Positions 36,078 through 44,100 of a stretch of 64,000 nucleotides of DNA are shown in pieces (within the stretch, counting starts at the first letter, position 1; each line of letters opens with the position of its first letter). The translations under genes were made by a program, and so were the position numbers. Below the pieces are notes generated by a model. It was not told the origin of the DNA. It ran no database searches and worked only from the letters and a program-made list of their open reading frames with translations. Origin of the DNA: Streptomyces griseoluteus (GTDB lineage Bacteria; Actinomycetota; Actinomycetes; Streptomycetales; Streptomycetaceae); NCBI GenBank assembly GCA_000717735.1, contig JOBE01000009.1:1-64000 (forward strand), in the 5' to 3' direction.

Positions 36078-37810
36078 AGCGCCTCCTCCACCTGCTCGAC
36101 CGTGAGCCAGTGCTGCGGGGCGAGGATCTTCGCCACCTGCGGGGAGAACGCCGGGGAGGAGACGACGACCTCCGCGGTCGGGCCGTCCGCCACCACCTCG
36201 CCGTCCGCGACGATCACCACCCGGTGCGCCAGCTCCGCTGCCAGCTCCACGTCGTGCGTGGCGAGCACGATCGCGTGCCCGTCCGCCGCGAGGGAGCGGA
36301 GGTGGGTGACCAGACGCGCCTTCGCCGCGTAGTCCAGACCGCGCGTCGGCTCGTCGAGCAGGAGCAGGGGCGGGCGGCCGGTCAGGACGACGGCCAGTGC
36401 GAGCGTCAGGCGCTGCCCCTCGGACAGGTCCCGCGGATGCGTCCCGTCCGCCACCCCCGGCAGCAGCTCCGACACCAGCGCGCGGCAGGTCCCGGGCGCC
36501 GCGCCGGCGTCCGCGTCGGCCGCGGCGCACTCGGCGGCGACGGTGTCCGCGTACAGCAGGTCACGCGGCTCCTGCGGGACCAGGCCGACCTGGCGGATCA
36601 GCTCGCCGGGGGCGGTGGTGTGCGGGGCCCGCCCCGCGACGCGGACGGTGCCGGAGGTCGGGGCGAGCATGCCGACCAGGGTCGAGAGGAGGGTGGACTT
36701 CCCGGCGCCGTTGCGGCCCATGAGCGCGACCGTCTCGCCGGCGTGGACCTGGAGGTCGATGTGGCGCAGGGCTTCGACGCGGCCGCGTCGTACGGCGAGG
36801 GCCTCCACGTGGAGGAGAGGGGTGGGGGTCTCGGGTTCGGTGCGGCGCCGTTGGAAGAGGCTGAGGTTGAGTCTCGTACGGGCTGGAAATCCAGCCCCGC
36901 CGGCGGTTGAGGCGCGGGGTACGGGGCGGAGCCCCGAAAGCGGGGCCTGGGGCGCAGCCCCAGTTCGGGAAGGGGCGGGGTGGGGAAGGCGCCCCGCAGG
37001 GTCCCGCCCCTCCAGCCGCTCCTTCAACCCGCCCGCCCTCCGTCGCGCGTCCCGCACCGTCAGCGGCAACGGCTCCCAGCCCGCGAGCCGTCCCAGCGCC
37101 ACCACCGGCGGATGCACCGGCGACACCGCCATGATCTCCGCGGGGGACCCCATCACACCCTCCGGCAGCAGCAGCACCTGATCCGCGTACTGCACCACCC
37201 GTTCCAGCCGGTGCTCCGCGAGCAGCACCGTCGTGCCCAGGTCGTGCACCAGCCGCTGGAGGACCGCGAGGACGTCCTCCGCCGCCGACGGGTCGAGCGC
37301 GGACGTCGGCTCGTCGAGGACGAGGACCTTGGGGTGCGGGGTGAGGACGGAGCCGATCGCGACCCGCTGGCGCTGGCCGCCGGAGAGCGTGGCGATCGGC
37401 CGGTCGCGGAGCTCGGCGAGACCGAGGAGGTCGAGGGTCTCCTCGACGCGGCGCCGCATGACGGCGGGCGCGAGGCCGAGGGACTCCATCCCGTACGCCA
37501 GCTCGTCCTCGACCGTGTCGGTGACGAAGTGCGCGGACGGGTCCTGGCCGACCGTGCCCACCAGGTCCGCGAGCTCGCGCGGCGGATGGGTGCGGGTGTC
37601 GCGGCCGTCGACGGTGACGCGGCCGGTCAGCGTGCCGCCGGTGAAGTGCGGGACGAGCCCGGACACCGCGCCCAGGAGGGTCGACTTGCCGACGCCCGAC
37701 GGGCCGACGAGCAGGACCAGCTCGCCCTCGGGGACGGTGAGGTCCACGCCCCGCAGGGTCGGTTCCGTATCGTCCTCGTATCTCACCGAGACGTTCTCGA
37801 AGCGGATCAC
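36074..37810 (-). CDS. ECF transporter ATPase, two ABC domains fused
   Basis: This 578-aa protein contains two nucleotide-binding domains. The first (about 1-230) has GPSGVGKST, LSGGQRQR and VLVLDEPTSALD. The second (about 330-578) has GRNGAGKST, LSEGQRLTLAL and LLLLDEPTRGLD. The second signature is degenerate (SEGQ), common in fused EcfA. The GTG at 37810 overlaps the EcfT stop (GTGA). The linker at about 265-312 is unusual: it is encoded by a GC-rich, hairpin-forming element that looks like a dispersed intergenic repeat read in frame. Together with EcfT and the S component it powers vitamin or metal uptake. Confidence 0.93.
   Translation of the reverse strand: MIRFENVSVRYEDDTEPTLRGVDLTVPEGELVLLVGPSGVGKSTLLGAVSGLVPHFTGGTLTGRVTVDGRDTRTHPPRELADLVGTVGQDPSAHFVTDTVEDELAYGMESLGLAPAVMRRRVEETLDLLGLAELRDRPIATLSGGQRQRVAIGSVLTPHPKVLVLDEPTSALDPSAAEDVLAVLQRLVHDLGTTVLLAEHRLERVVQYADQVLLLPEGVMGSPAEIMAVSPVHPPVVALGRLAGWEPLPLTVRDARRRAGGLKERLEGRDPAGRLPHPAPSRTGAAPQAPLSGLRPVPRASTAGGAGFPARTRLNLSLFQRRRTEPETPTPLLHVEALAVRRGRVEALRHIDLQVHAGETVALMGRNGAGKSTLLSTLVGMLAPTSGTVRVAGRAPHTTAPGELIRQVGLVPQEPRDLLYADTVAAECAAADADAGAAPGTCRALVSELLPGVADGTHPRDLSEGQRLTLALAVVLTGRPPLLLLDEPTRGLDYAAKARLVTHLRSLAADGHAIVLATHDVELAAELAHRVVIVADGEVVADGPTAEVVVSSPAFSPQVAKILAPQHWLTVEQVEEAL
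36880..37015 (-). repeat. Hairpin-rich interspersed-type element inside the ABC ATPase linker
   Basis: This stretch contains CCAGCCCCGCCGGCGGTTGA and a perfect CTGGGGC-GCA-GCCCCAG hairpin (36947-36963). These phrases are familiar to me from repeated intergenic sequences of Streptomyces chromosomes. It encodes a Pro/Arg/Gly linker without changing the frame. Confidence 0.55.
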
Positions 37811-38928
37811 GCGTTCTCCTTCGGAGCGGGGGCCACGAACGCGGGCAGCAACCCCACCAGGATCGATACGGCGGGCCAGAGCGGAAGCTCCGGGGCTTCC
37901 AGCGGGACGACCCCGGGGTGCAGCGCCTCCGGGGCGTACGCGTTCGCCCAGATCATCAGGACGGCGACCGCCACCCCGGAACCGGCGACCAGCCAGGCTC
38001 TCGGGCCCCAGCGGTCCGGCCGGTAGCGGGTGCGGACCGTCCGGCGTCCGCCGAGCCGAAGCCCGGCCATGGCCGCCAGGAGCCCGGCGCCGAGCAGCGG
38101 AAGTCCGTACCCCGCGCCCTCGGCGGCGAGCAGCCCGTACGAGCCGGCGCAGACGCCGAGCAGCCCGCCCAGGGTCAGTACGTTCGTGGTGCGCCGTACG
38201 GAGGCCGGGACCAGCGCCGTCCGCCCGTACCCGCGCGCGTCCATCGAGGCGGCGACGGCGATCGACCGTTCGAGCGCGCCCTCCAGGACAGGCAGGCCGA
38301 TCTGGAGGACCGCCCGTACGCCGCCGGTGGGGCGGCCGCGCAGCCGGCGGGCGGTGCGCAGCCGGGCCACGTCGGCGACCATGTTCGGCGCGAAGGTCAT
38401 CGCCACCACGACGGCGACCCCCGCCTCGTAGAGCGCCCCCGGCAGCGACTTGAGCAGCCGCGCCGGGTTGGCGAGGGCGTTCGCCGCGCCCACGCAGATC
38501 AGCAGGGTCGCCAGCTTGGCCCCGTCGTACAGGGCGAACACCAGCTGCTCGGCCGTCACCCGCCCCCCGATCCGTACCCCCTGCGCCCAGTCGGGCAGCG
38601 GTACCTCGGGCAGCGTGAACAGCTCGTGCGTCCCCGGGATCGGGGAGCCGAGCAGCAGCGAGAAGACGACCCGCAGGAAGACGACGAACAGGCCCAGCTT
38701 CACGAACGCGCCGTACGAGCGCGCCCAGGGCGCGTCCGTACGGCGGGCAGCCACGACATAGCCGGCGACCCCGACGAGCAGCCCGAGCAGGAGCGGGTTG
38801 GTGGTCCGGGACGCGGCGACGGCGAGGCCGAGCGCCCACAGCCACCAGGCGCCGGCGTGCAGGGCGTTGGCCCGGCTCGCCTCGGGGGCCGTGAACGTGC
38901 TGAGGCCAGGGCCTGTCTTCTGGATCAT
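37807..38928 (-). CDS. ECF transporter T component (CbiQ/EcfT family)
   Basis: This 373-aa membrane protein couples the ATPase to the S component. The EcfT coupling motif is visible as ASMDARGYGR near residue 230 (the usual A-R-G motif). A second coupling helix is probably VARLRTARRLRGRP. There are about eight hydrophobic segments, more than the minimal five, with an extra membrane portion at the C-terminus. Its start lies 16 bp downstream of the preceding gene's stop, and its stop overlaps the ATPase start. Confidence 0.92.
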   Translation of the reverse strand: MIQKTGPGLSTFTAPEASRANALHAGAWWLWALGLAVAASRTTNPLLLGLLVGVAGYVVAARRTDAPWARSYGAFVKLGLFVVFLRVVFSLLLGSPIPGTHELFTLPEVPLPDWAQGVRIGGRVTAEQLVFALYDGAKLATLLICVGAANALANPARLLKSLPGALYEAGVAVVVAMTFAPNMVADVARLRTARRLRGRPTGGVRAVLQIGLPVLEGALERSIAVAASMDARGYGRTALVPASVRRTTNVLTLGGLLGVCAGSYGLLAAEGAGYGLPLLGAGLLAAMAGLRLGGRRTVRTRYRPDRWGPRAWLVAGSGVAVAVLMIWANAYAPEALHPGVVPLEAPELPLWPAVSILVGLLPAFVAPAPKENA

Positions 38929-38944
38929 GCCGGGCTCGCCGCGC

Positions 38945-39652
38945 TCATCCGCGGCGGCGGGCCTTCCAGATCGCCGCCCCGCCGAGGGCCAGGACGGCCG
39001 CCCCGCCGGCGAGCACGCCGAAGGACGGGCCCCCGCGCTCCTCCCCGGCGGTGGAGGCGGCCGGAGCGGAGGACGCGGAGGGTGCGGCCGACGGCTTCGA
39101 GGCGTCCTCCGCCACCTGCTCGCCGCAGCCCCGCGCCGGGTAGCCGGCGATCCCGCACAGCATGGCCGCGCCGTCGTACCGCAGAGGCTTCGCCACCGTG
39201 GCGAGCGCCTCCGCGCCCGTCGCGTCCTCGCGGACCTGCGCGCAGCCGACCACGACCGGCTTCGCCGGCGGGGTCTCCCCGGGCGGCGCGTCGGCCGGGC
39301 CGCCGAAGTCGACGACGACCGCGACCCGCTTGGAGCCGTCCTTCTTCTCCACCGCTCCGCAGATCCCCGTGAAGTCGGGGGCGCCGGAGGGCAGGGAGGT
39401 GTCGGCCGTGCCGTTGCTGATCGCGAAGCGGAAGCCGATCACGTCCCCTTCGGCGGGACGGGCCGTCGCCGGCCCCTGCGTGGCGTACGCCCACGGCTTG
39501 CCGCCCGAGCTCTCCCAGAACGACCAGTAGCGGTAGCCGGCGGCCTGCGCCGGAGCCGCCGCGACCGAGGTCAGGGTGAGCAGGGCCCCGGCCGCGGCAC
39601 CCGCGGCGAGGGCGGCGCGGCGTCTCCCGGCCGCCGCCTTCACGGTCGTCAC
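38945..39652 (-). CDS. Secreted, C-terminally anchored protein next to the ECF operon (SCO2322-like)
   Basis: This 235-aa protein has a signal peptide (RRAALAAGAAAGALLTLTSV, cleavage after AQA), an exported domain starting YRYWSFWESSGGKPW, a Ser/Ala/Pro linker and a C-terminal helix plus WKARRRG anchor. Four Cys (GICGA, VVGCAQ, MLCGI, RGCGE) suggest disulfides. The GTG at 39652 overlaps the upstream stop (GTGA). It resembles what NCBI calls the SCO2322 family (from memory); its function is unknown. Its place between a toroid protein and an ECF transporter under a B12 riboswitch suggests extracellular corrinoid binding or handover. Confidence 0.82.
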   Translation of the reverse strand: MTTVKAAAGRRRAALAAGAAAGALLTLTSVAAAPAQAAGYRYWSFWESSGGKPWAYATQGPATARPAEGDVIGFRFAISNGTADTSLPSGAPDFTGICGAVEKKDGSKRVAVVVDFGGPADAPPGETPPAKPVVVGCAQVREDATGAEALATVAKPLRYDGAAMLCGIAGYPARGCGEQVAEDASKPSAAPSASSAPAASTAGEERGGPSFGVLAGGAAVLALGGAAIWKARRRG

Positions 39653-40896
39653 TTCTTGCGGCCGCTCACGAGGAAGCCGATGCCGACGCCGACGACCATG
39701 CCGATGCCGATGATCCACCAGACGTCGAAGCCGCGGCCCTCGTCCTCGGTCGTCGAGGACGCGGAGGTGTCGGGGGCCTTGGGCGCGGGACCGGTGGCGT
39801 TGAGCTGCTCCACCAGGTCCGCCGAGCCGAACTCGCGCGGGTCGGTGTCCATCGCGCGGGCGGCGAGGATCAGCTGCGCGTAGGCGGCGGGGCCGCTCTC
39901 CTTCGCCCAGGCGGCGGAGTTCTTCTCCAGCCACTCCAGGGCGGGCTTCGCCTCCTTCGCGGCGCCGGAGGCGGCGAGGGCGACGACGGCGTCGGCGGTG
40001 TTGCCGACGTCGGGCTTCTCGGCGGTGTCGGTGGCGCCCGGCATGGGCGGCAGGGTCAGGTGGCCGGTCTTCGCGAGGGCCTTCGTCAGGTAGGAGGCGC
40101 CGTTCAGCGCGGCCCGGTCGATCGTCGGCTTCGCGAGGTCGGTGCAGGCCGGGGGCCGTTCCGGGGAGGCCTTGGTGGCGACGACGCTCTTGCCGAGTCC
40201 GGCGAGGGTGGCCGCGGCCGTGGCGTCGGCGTTCGCGAGGAGCTTGCCGGCCTTGTCCGGCTGGTACGCGAAGGCGCCCGCGCCGTCCTTGTCCGAGCAG
40301 GGCAGCGCGAAGGTGAGGAGCGCGTCGTAGGGCGTACGGCCCTCGGCGGAGGTGAACGAGCCGGGCTTCACGCCCGTCGCGGCGAGCGCGCCGATGACGA
40401 CGGAGGTCGAGTTGGCGTCGCTGGCGCCACCGGCGCCGTAGCCCCAGCCGCCGTCCTTGTTCTGCACGGACCGCAGCCAGTCGGTGCCCGCCTTCACGGC
40501 GGCGTCGAGCTTCTCCGGTTCGGCGGCCTGGCGGCGGACGGCGTGCAGCGCCTGCACGGCGACGGCGGTGGCGTTGGTGTCGCGCATCGTCTTCGCGTCG
40601 CAGGGCTTCGTGGCGTCCGCGCGGTACGAGCTGAAGGAGCCGTCCTCGCACTGCTGGCCGCGCAGCCAGTCCACGGCCTGGTCGGCGGGCTGGAAGCCGG
40701 TGGCTCGCTGGGCGAGGAAGGCGAGCGACTGGCGCCAGACACCGTCGTACGTCGGGTCCTTCGTGCCGTAGGGACCGGCCGGGGCCGTGCCGGCCGAGGG
40801 GGAGGGCGAAGGCGCGGCGGTGGCGGCACCGGCTGCTCCGGTGCCGAGCAGGACGGCGGCGGCGAGCGCGGCGGCGCCGCGACGGACGGTGTTCAT
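39649..40896 (-). CDS. Secreted, membrane-anchored alpha/alpha-toroid (prenyltransferase/squalene-oxidase repeat) protein
   Basis: This 415-aa protein has a signal peptide, then repeated QW-like helical hairpins (VDWLRGQQCEDGSF, TDWLRSVQNKDGGWGYG, AAYAQLILAARAMD), an acidic Ser/Thr linker, and a C-terminal helix (WWIIGIGMVVGVGIGFLVSG) with RKK anchor. It lacks the DxDD or zinc motifs of cyclases and prenyltransferases. It therefore probably uses the alpha6/alpha6 barrel for binding, as animal intrinsic factor and transcobalamin do for B12. It is the first gene behind the cobalamin riboswitch and starts an operon ending in an ECF transporter. A corrinoid-capture role is a strong inference, not shown. 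Confidence 0.85.
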   Translation of the reverse strand: MNTVRRGAAALAAAVLLGTGAAGAATAAPSPSPSAGTAPAGPYGTKDPTYDGVWRQSLAFLAQRATGFQPADQAVDWLRGQQCEDGSFSSYRADATKPCDAKTMRDTNATAVAVQALHAVRRQAAEPEKLDAAVKAGTDWLRSVQNKDGGWGYGAGGASDANSTSVVIGALAATGVKPGSFTSAEGRTPYDALLTFALPCSDKDGAGAFAYQPDKAGKLLANADATAAATLAGLGKSVVATKASPERPPACTDLAKPTIDRAALNGASYLTKALAKTGHLTLPPMPGATDTAEKPDVGNTADAVVALAASGAAKEAKPALEWLEKNSAAWAKESGPAAYAQLILAARAMDTDPREFGSADLVEQLNATGPAPKAPDTSASSTTEDEGRGFDVWWIIGIGMVVGVGIGFLVSGRKK

Positions 40897-40978
40897 GGGG
40901 CCCTCTCGTGCGGCCGGGCACCGGCACGCCTCAGGGGCACCAGGCTCCGGCTCCGTATTCCTCGACGGTGCCGGCGGT

Positions 40979-41093
40979 CACGTCCCGGACGGGGCATTCC
41001 GACTCGCCGCTCCCCGGAGGGAGGCGGCTCACGGTTGCGGGACAGTGCCGGATTCGCACCGGCTTCCCCCCGTACGGGCATGATGACGACGTG
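40979..41093 (-). ncRNA. Cobalamin (B12) riboswitch
   Basis: Read on the minus strand, the segment contains GGAAGCCGGTGCGAATCCGG followed by CACTGTCCCGCAACCGTGAG, the hallmark core of cobalamin riboswitches, and the B12-box-like GAGTCGGAATGCCC (41005-40992). The closing stem CACGTC/GACGTG pairs 41088-41093 with 40979-40984. The remaining 80 bp to the start codon (including GAGAGGG near it) can serve as the expression platform. B12 should switch off the downstream toroid/ECF operon. Confidence 0.95.
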
Positions 41094-41142
41094 GGCCCAC
41101 TCTACCGGCCCGCAGGCGCTCCACCCGGGGGTGGGAGGTGCC

Positions 41143-42180
41143 TCACACGACCACGTACTCCACGGGGTCCGTGCCCGTCACCGCTTCGGCGCGGCCCAGT
41201 TTCACCAGGCGGCGGACGTGGGCCTCGGCCTCGCTGACGGCGATGTTCCGGGAGCCGTAGGGGATCTGGTTCCAAGGGCGGTTCCACTCCATCCGCTCGG
41301 CGAGCTGCCAGGGGGTGAGCGGGGTGGCGAGGAGGCCGAGGAGTCCGGTGAGCCGCTCCTCGTGGTGGTCGAGGAGCTCGCGGACGCGGCCGGCGGCGTC
41401 CGCGAAGGCGTGCTGGTGGGCGGGGAGGACTTCGGCGACGCCGAGGCGGCCCACGCGTTCGAGCGAGTCCAGGTAGTCCCCGAGGGGATCGGTCTCGGTG
41501 TGGTCGTCGGGGTCCTCGTACAGGCCGATGTGCGGGGAGATCCCGGGCAGCAGGTGGTCGCCGGAGAAGAGCCGGCCGTGGCCGGGCAGCCGGGAGGGGT
41601 GCTCCTCCTCCAGGTGGAGGCAGACGTGGCCGGGGGTGTGGCCGGGGGTCCAGACCGCCCGCAGTCGCCGACCGGCGAGGTCGAGCAGCTCACCGGGGAC
41701 GATCTCGCGGTCGGGGAGGGCGGAGCGCAGCCCGGGGAGCGTGGCCATGCGGCCGGAGGCGCGCGCGGCCCGGAGCGGGGCGAGGTGGTCCTCGGGGGCG
41801 CCGGCGGTGGCGAGTTTCCGGGCGAGGTAGTCGAGCCAGGTGCCGGGATCGGACGCGCGGGTGCGGCGGACGACGGCGGTGTCGGCGGCGTGCATGGCGA
41901 TCCAGGCCCCGGACTCCTCGCGGACGCGTCCGGAGAGACCGTGGTGGTCGGGGTGGTGGTGGGTGATGACGACCCCGTGGACGTCCGCCACCCCGAGGCC
42001 GAGCGCACCGAGCCCGCCGGCCAGTTCGGCCCAGGAGGCCGGGTCGTCCCAGCCGGTGTCGACGAGGACGGGACCGCGGTCGGTGTCGAGGACGTGGACC
42101 AGGGTGTGGCCGAGCGGGTTGTCCGGGATGGGCACCCGGAGCGACCAGACGCCTCCGCCGTGCTCGGTCACCTGGGTCAT
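41143..42180 (-). CDS. MBL-fold metallohydrolase
   Basis: This 345-aa metallo-beta-lactamase-fold hydrolase has THHHPDHHG (near residue 74), the following His in WTPGHTPGHVCLHLE, Asp in LFSGDHLLPGI and a late His in VLPAHQHAF, so the binuclear metal site is intact. A C-terminal helical domain (about 270-345) resembles the winged helix seen in LACTB2/glyoxalase II-like hydrolases. Its start faces the aldehyde dehydrogenase across 131 bp that carry a KstR-like site. It may therefore belong to the same regulon and hydrolyse an acyl-thioester or lactone intermediate (inference). Confidence 0.9.
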   Translation of the reverse strand: MTQVTEHGGGVWSLRVPIPDNPLGHTLVHVLDTDRGPVLVDTGWDDPASWAELAGGLGALGLGVADVHGVVITHHHPDHHGLSGRVREESGAWIAMHAADTAVVRRTRASDPGTWLDYLARKLATAGAPEDHLAPLRAARASGRMATLPGLRSALPDREIVPGELLDLAGRRLRAVWTPGHTPGHVCLHLEEEHPSRLPGHGRLFSGDHLLPGISPHIGLYEDPDDHTETDPLGDYLDSLERVGRLGVAEVLPAHQHAFADAAGRVRELLDHHEERLTGLLGLLATPLTPWQLAERMEWNRPWNQIPYGSRNIAVSEAEAHVRRLVKLGRAEAVTGTDPVEYVVV

Positions 42181-42236
42181 GTGCCCTCATCTCTCCAAGA
42201 CCGTACGGAGCTTGCCCGACCGTTGCCCATCATAAC

Positions 42237-42255
42237 TAGAACTGGTATCAGTTCT
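42237..42255 (+). promoter_or_regulatory. KstR-like operator in an inverted repeat (aldehyde dehydrogenase/MBL promoter)
   Basis: TAGAACTGGTATCA (42237-42250) matches TNNAACNNGTTNNA at 7 of 8 fixed positions. It lies within the inverted repeat AGAACTG-GTAT-CAGTTCT (42238-42255). Its core and flanks match the fadA5-proximal site at 33.15 kb. Confidence 0.68.
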
Positions 42256-42266
42256 GAGTGTCAGTA

Positions 42267-42281
42267 CTGATACATCGTCAG
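42267..42281 (+). promoter_or_regulatory. CTGA-N7-TCAG operator-like palindrome (aldehyde dehydrogenase promoter)
   Basis: CTGATACATCGTCAG lies 30 bp upstream of the aldehyde dehydrogenase start and 12 bp downstream of the KstR-like repeat. It is the same form as the sites at 33024, 51161 and 62984. Confidence 0.65.
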
Positions 42282-42311
42282 AGAATTCCTTCTCCTCTGG
42301 AGGCGGCGGTC

Positions 42312-43772
42312 ATGACCGAGCTTGTGGAGCACGGAAAGCTGTTCATCGGCGGCGAGTTGACCGACCCGCTCGGCGAGGAGGTCATCGAGGTCGTCTCCCC
42401 GCACACCGAGGAGGTCATCGGGCGCGTCCCGCACGCCTCCGCCGCCGACGTCGACCGGGCCGTGGCCGCCGCCCGCCGGGCCTTCGACGAAGGGCCGTGG
42501 CCCCGGATGGCGGTGGAGGAGCGGATCGCCGTCGTCACCCGCATCAAGGACGGGGTCGCCGCGCGGTACGAGGAGATCGCCCGCTCCATCAGCTCCCAGA
42601 ACGGCTCCCCGTACTCCTGGTCCGTCCTCGCCCAGGCGCTCGGCGCGATGATGGTCTGGGACGCGGCGATCACCGTCGCCCGCGACTTCGTGTACGAGGA
42701 GCGGCGCGGCGGCGTCCTCGGGCCGCTGCTCGTCCGGCGCGAGCCGGTCGGGGTGGTCGCGGCCGTCGTCCCGTGGAACGTGCCCCAGTTCACCGCCGCC
42801 GCCAAGCTCGGGCCCGCGCTGCTCGCCGGCTGCGCGGTGGTCCTCAAGCCCTCGCCCGAGACGCCCCTCGACTCGTACATCCTCGCCGAGATCGCCACCG
42901 AGGCCGGTCTGCCCGAGGGCGTGCTCAGCATCCTGCCCGCCGACCGGGAGGTCAGCGAGTACCTCGTCGGCCACCCCGGCGTCGACAAGGTCTCCTTCAC
43001 CGGCTCGGTCGCGGCCGGCAGGCGCGTCATGGAGGTCGCCTCCCGCAACCTCACCCGCGTCACCCTCGAACTCGGCGGGAAGTCGGCCGCGGTGATCCTG
43101 CCGGATGCGGACCTGGACACCACCGTCGCCGGGATCGTCCCCGCCGCCTGGATGAACAACGGCCAGGCGTGCGTGGCCCAGACCCGTATCCTCGCCCCCC
43201 GCTCCCGGTACGAGGAGATCGCCGAGGCCTTCGCCGCGGCGGCCGGCGCGCTCGTCGTCGGCGACCCGCTCGACCCGGCCACCCAGGTCGGCCCGCTCGT
43301 CGCCAGGCGCCAGCGGCAGCGCTCCCTCGACTACATCGGCATCGGCCAGGCGGAAGGCGCCAAGGTCCTCGCGGGCGGCGGCCGGCCGGCCGGGCTCGAC
43401 CGCGGCTGGTACGTCGAGCCGACGCTCTTCGGCGGCGTCGACAATTCCATGCGGATCGCCCGCGAGGAGATCTTCGGCCCGGTCATCTGCCTCCTGCCGT
43501 ACGCGGACGAGACCGAGGCCCTCCGCATCGCGAACGACTCCGAGTACGGCCTCAGCGGCAGCGTCTGGACCGGCGACGTCGAGCACGGCATCGACTTCGC
43601 CCGCGGGGTGCGCACCGGCACCTTCAACGTCAACACCTTCAGCCTCGACATGCTCGGGCCGTTCGGCGGCTACAAGAACTCCGGCCTGGGACGCGAGTTC
43701 GGCCCCGAGGGCTTCGGCGAGTACCTGGAGCACAAGATGATCCACCTGCCGGCCGGCTACGGGGACGTGTGA
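42312..43772 (+). CDS. NAD(P)-dependent aldehyde dehydrogenase
   Basis: This 486-aa ALDH superfamily enzyme has the Rossmann segment VVAAVVPWNVPQFTAAAKLG, cofactor binding FTGSVAAGRRVM, the general base Glu in TLELGGKSAAVIL and the nucleophile Cys in NNGQACVAQTRI. The active site is intact. The ATG at 42312 has GGAGG about 10 bases upstream. Its last base is shared with the start of the ferredoxin gene (TGATG), so the two are translationally coupled. The two operator-like motifs in front tie it to cyp125/fadA5. It could oxidise the steroid side-chain aldehyde made by CYP125 or its onward product (inference). Confidence 0.93.
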   Translation: MTELVEHGKLFIGGELTDPLGEEVIEVVSPHTEEVIGRVPHASAADVDRAVAAARRAFDEGPWPRMAVEERIAVVTRIKDGVAARYEEIARSISSQNGSPYSWSVLAQALGAMMVWDAAITVARDFVYEERRGGVLGPLLVRREPVGVVAAVVPWNVPQFTAAAKLGPALLAGCAVVLKPSPETPLDSYILAEIATEAGLPEGVLSILPADREVSEYLVGHPGVDKVSFTGSVAAGRRVMEVASRNLTRVTLELGGKSAAVILPDADLDTTVAGIVPAAWMNNGQACVAQTRILAPRSRYEEIAEAFAAAAGALVVGDPLDPATQVGPLVARRQRQRSLDYIGIGQAEGAKVLAGGGRPAGLDRGWYVEPTLFGGVDNSMRIAREEIFGPVICLLPYADETEALRIANDSEYGLSGSVWTGDVEHGIDFARGVRTGTFNVNTFSLDMLGPFGGYKNSGLGREFGPEGFGEYLEHKMIHLPAGYGDV

Positions 43773-44005
43773 TGGGCGACCGCTGGCACGTCGAGGTCGA
43801 CCGGGGCGTCTGCATCGGCTCCGGCATGTGCGTCAACCACGCCCCGGACGGCTTCCGTCTCGACACGGCCCGCCAGTCCCACCCGCGCGAGGCGGAGACC
43901 GACGCGGGCGAACTGCTGCTGGCGGCGGCGGAGGGCTGCCCCGTGGAGGCCATCCAGATCACCCTGGCGGCGGGCGGCGAGCCGGTGTTCCCACCGGAGG
44001 AGTGA
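43772..44005 (+). CDS. [3Fe-4S] ferredoxin, P450 partner type
   Basis: This 77-aa protein has cluster ligands CIGSGMC and a later GCPVEAI, the three-Cys pattern of actinobacterial single-cluster ferredoxins that feed electrons to cytochromes P450. It is acidic and starts at ATG 43772, overlapping the ALDH stop by one base. No P450 is adjacent, but cyp125 lies 10.8 kb away under the same predicted operators, so it is the best candidate redox partner. A ferredoxin reductase is not seen in the window. Confidence 0.92.
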   Translation: MGDRWHVEVDRGVCIGSGMCVNHAPDGFRLDTARQSHPREAETDAGELLLAAAEGCPVEAIQITLAAGGEPVFPPEE

Positions 44006-44100
44006 CCGGGGAGGAAGCCGAGCCTCCGCCCGCCCGCCGGCCGTCGTACCGGCTGTGTGACACTCCCCGGGAACAGCAGTTCGATCAGGGTGGGGAAGGC

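Noticed and set aside
36074..38845. A 923-codon version of the ABC ATPase.
   Set aside because: The upstream part is a shadow of EcfT. The first ABC domain begins at GTG 37810, which overlaps the EcfT stop.
39649..40896. Assignment as a squalene cyclase or protein prenyltransferase.
   Set aside because: The protein is exported and anchored, lacks the catalytic motifs, and sits behind a B12 riboswitch.
38945..40927. A 660-codon version of the SCO2322-like protein.
   Set aside because: The first about 425 codons are an Arg-rich shadow of the toroid gene. The GTGA overlap and the signal peptide place the real start at 39652.
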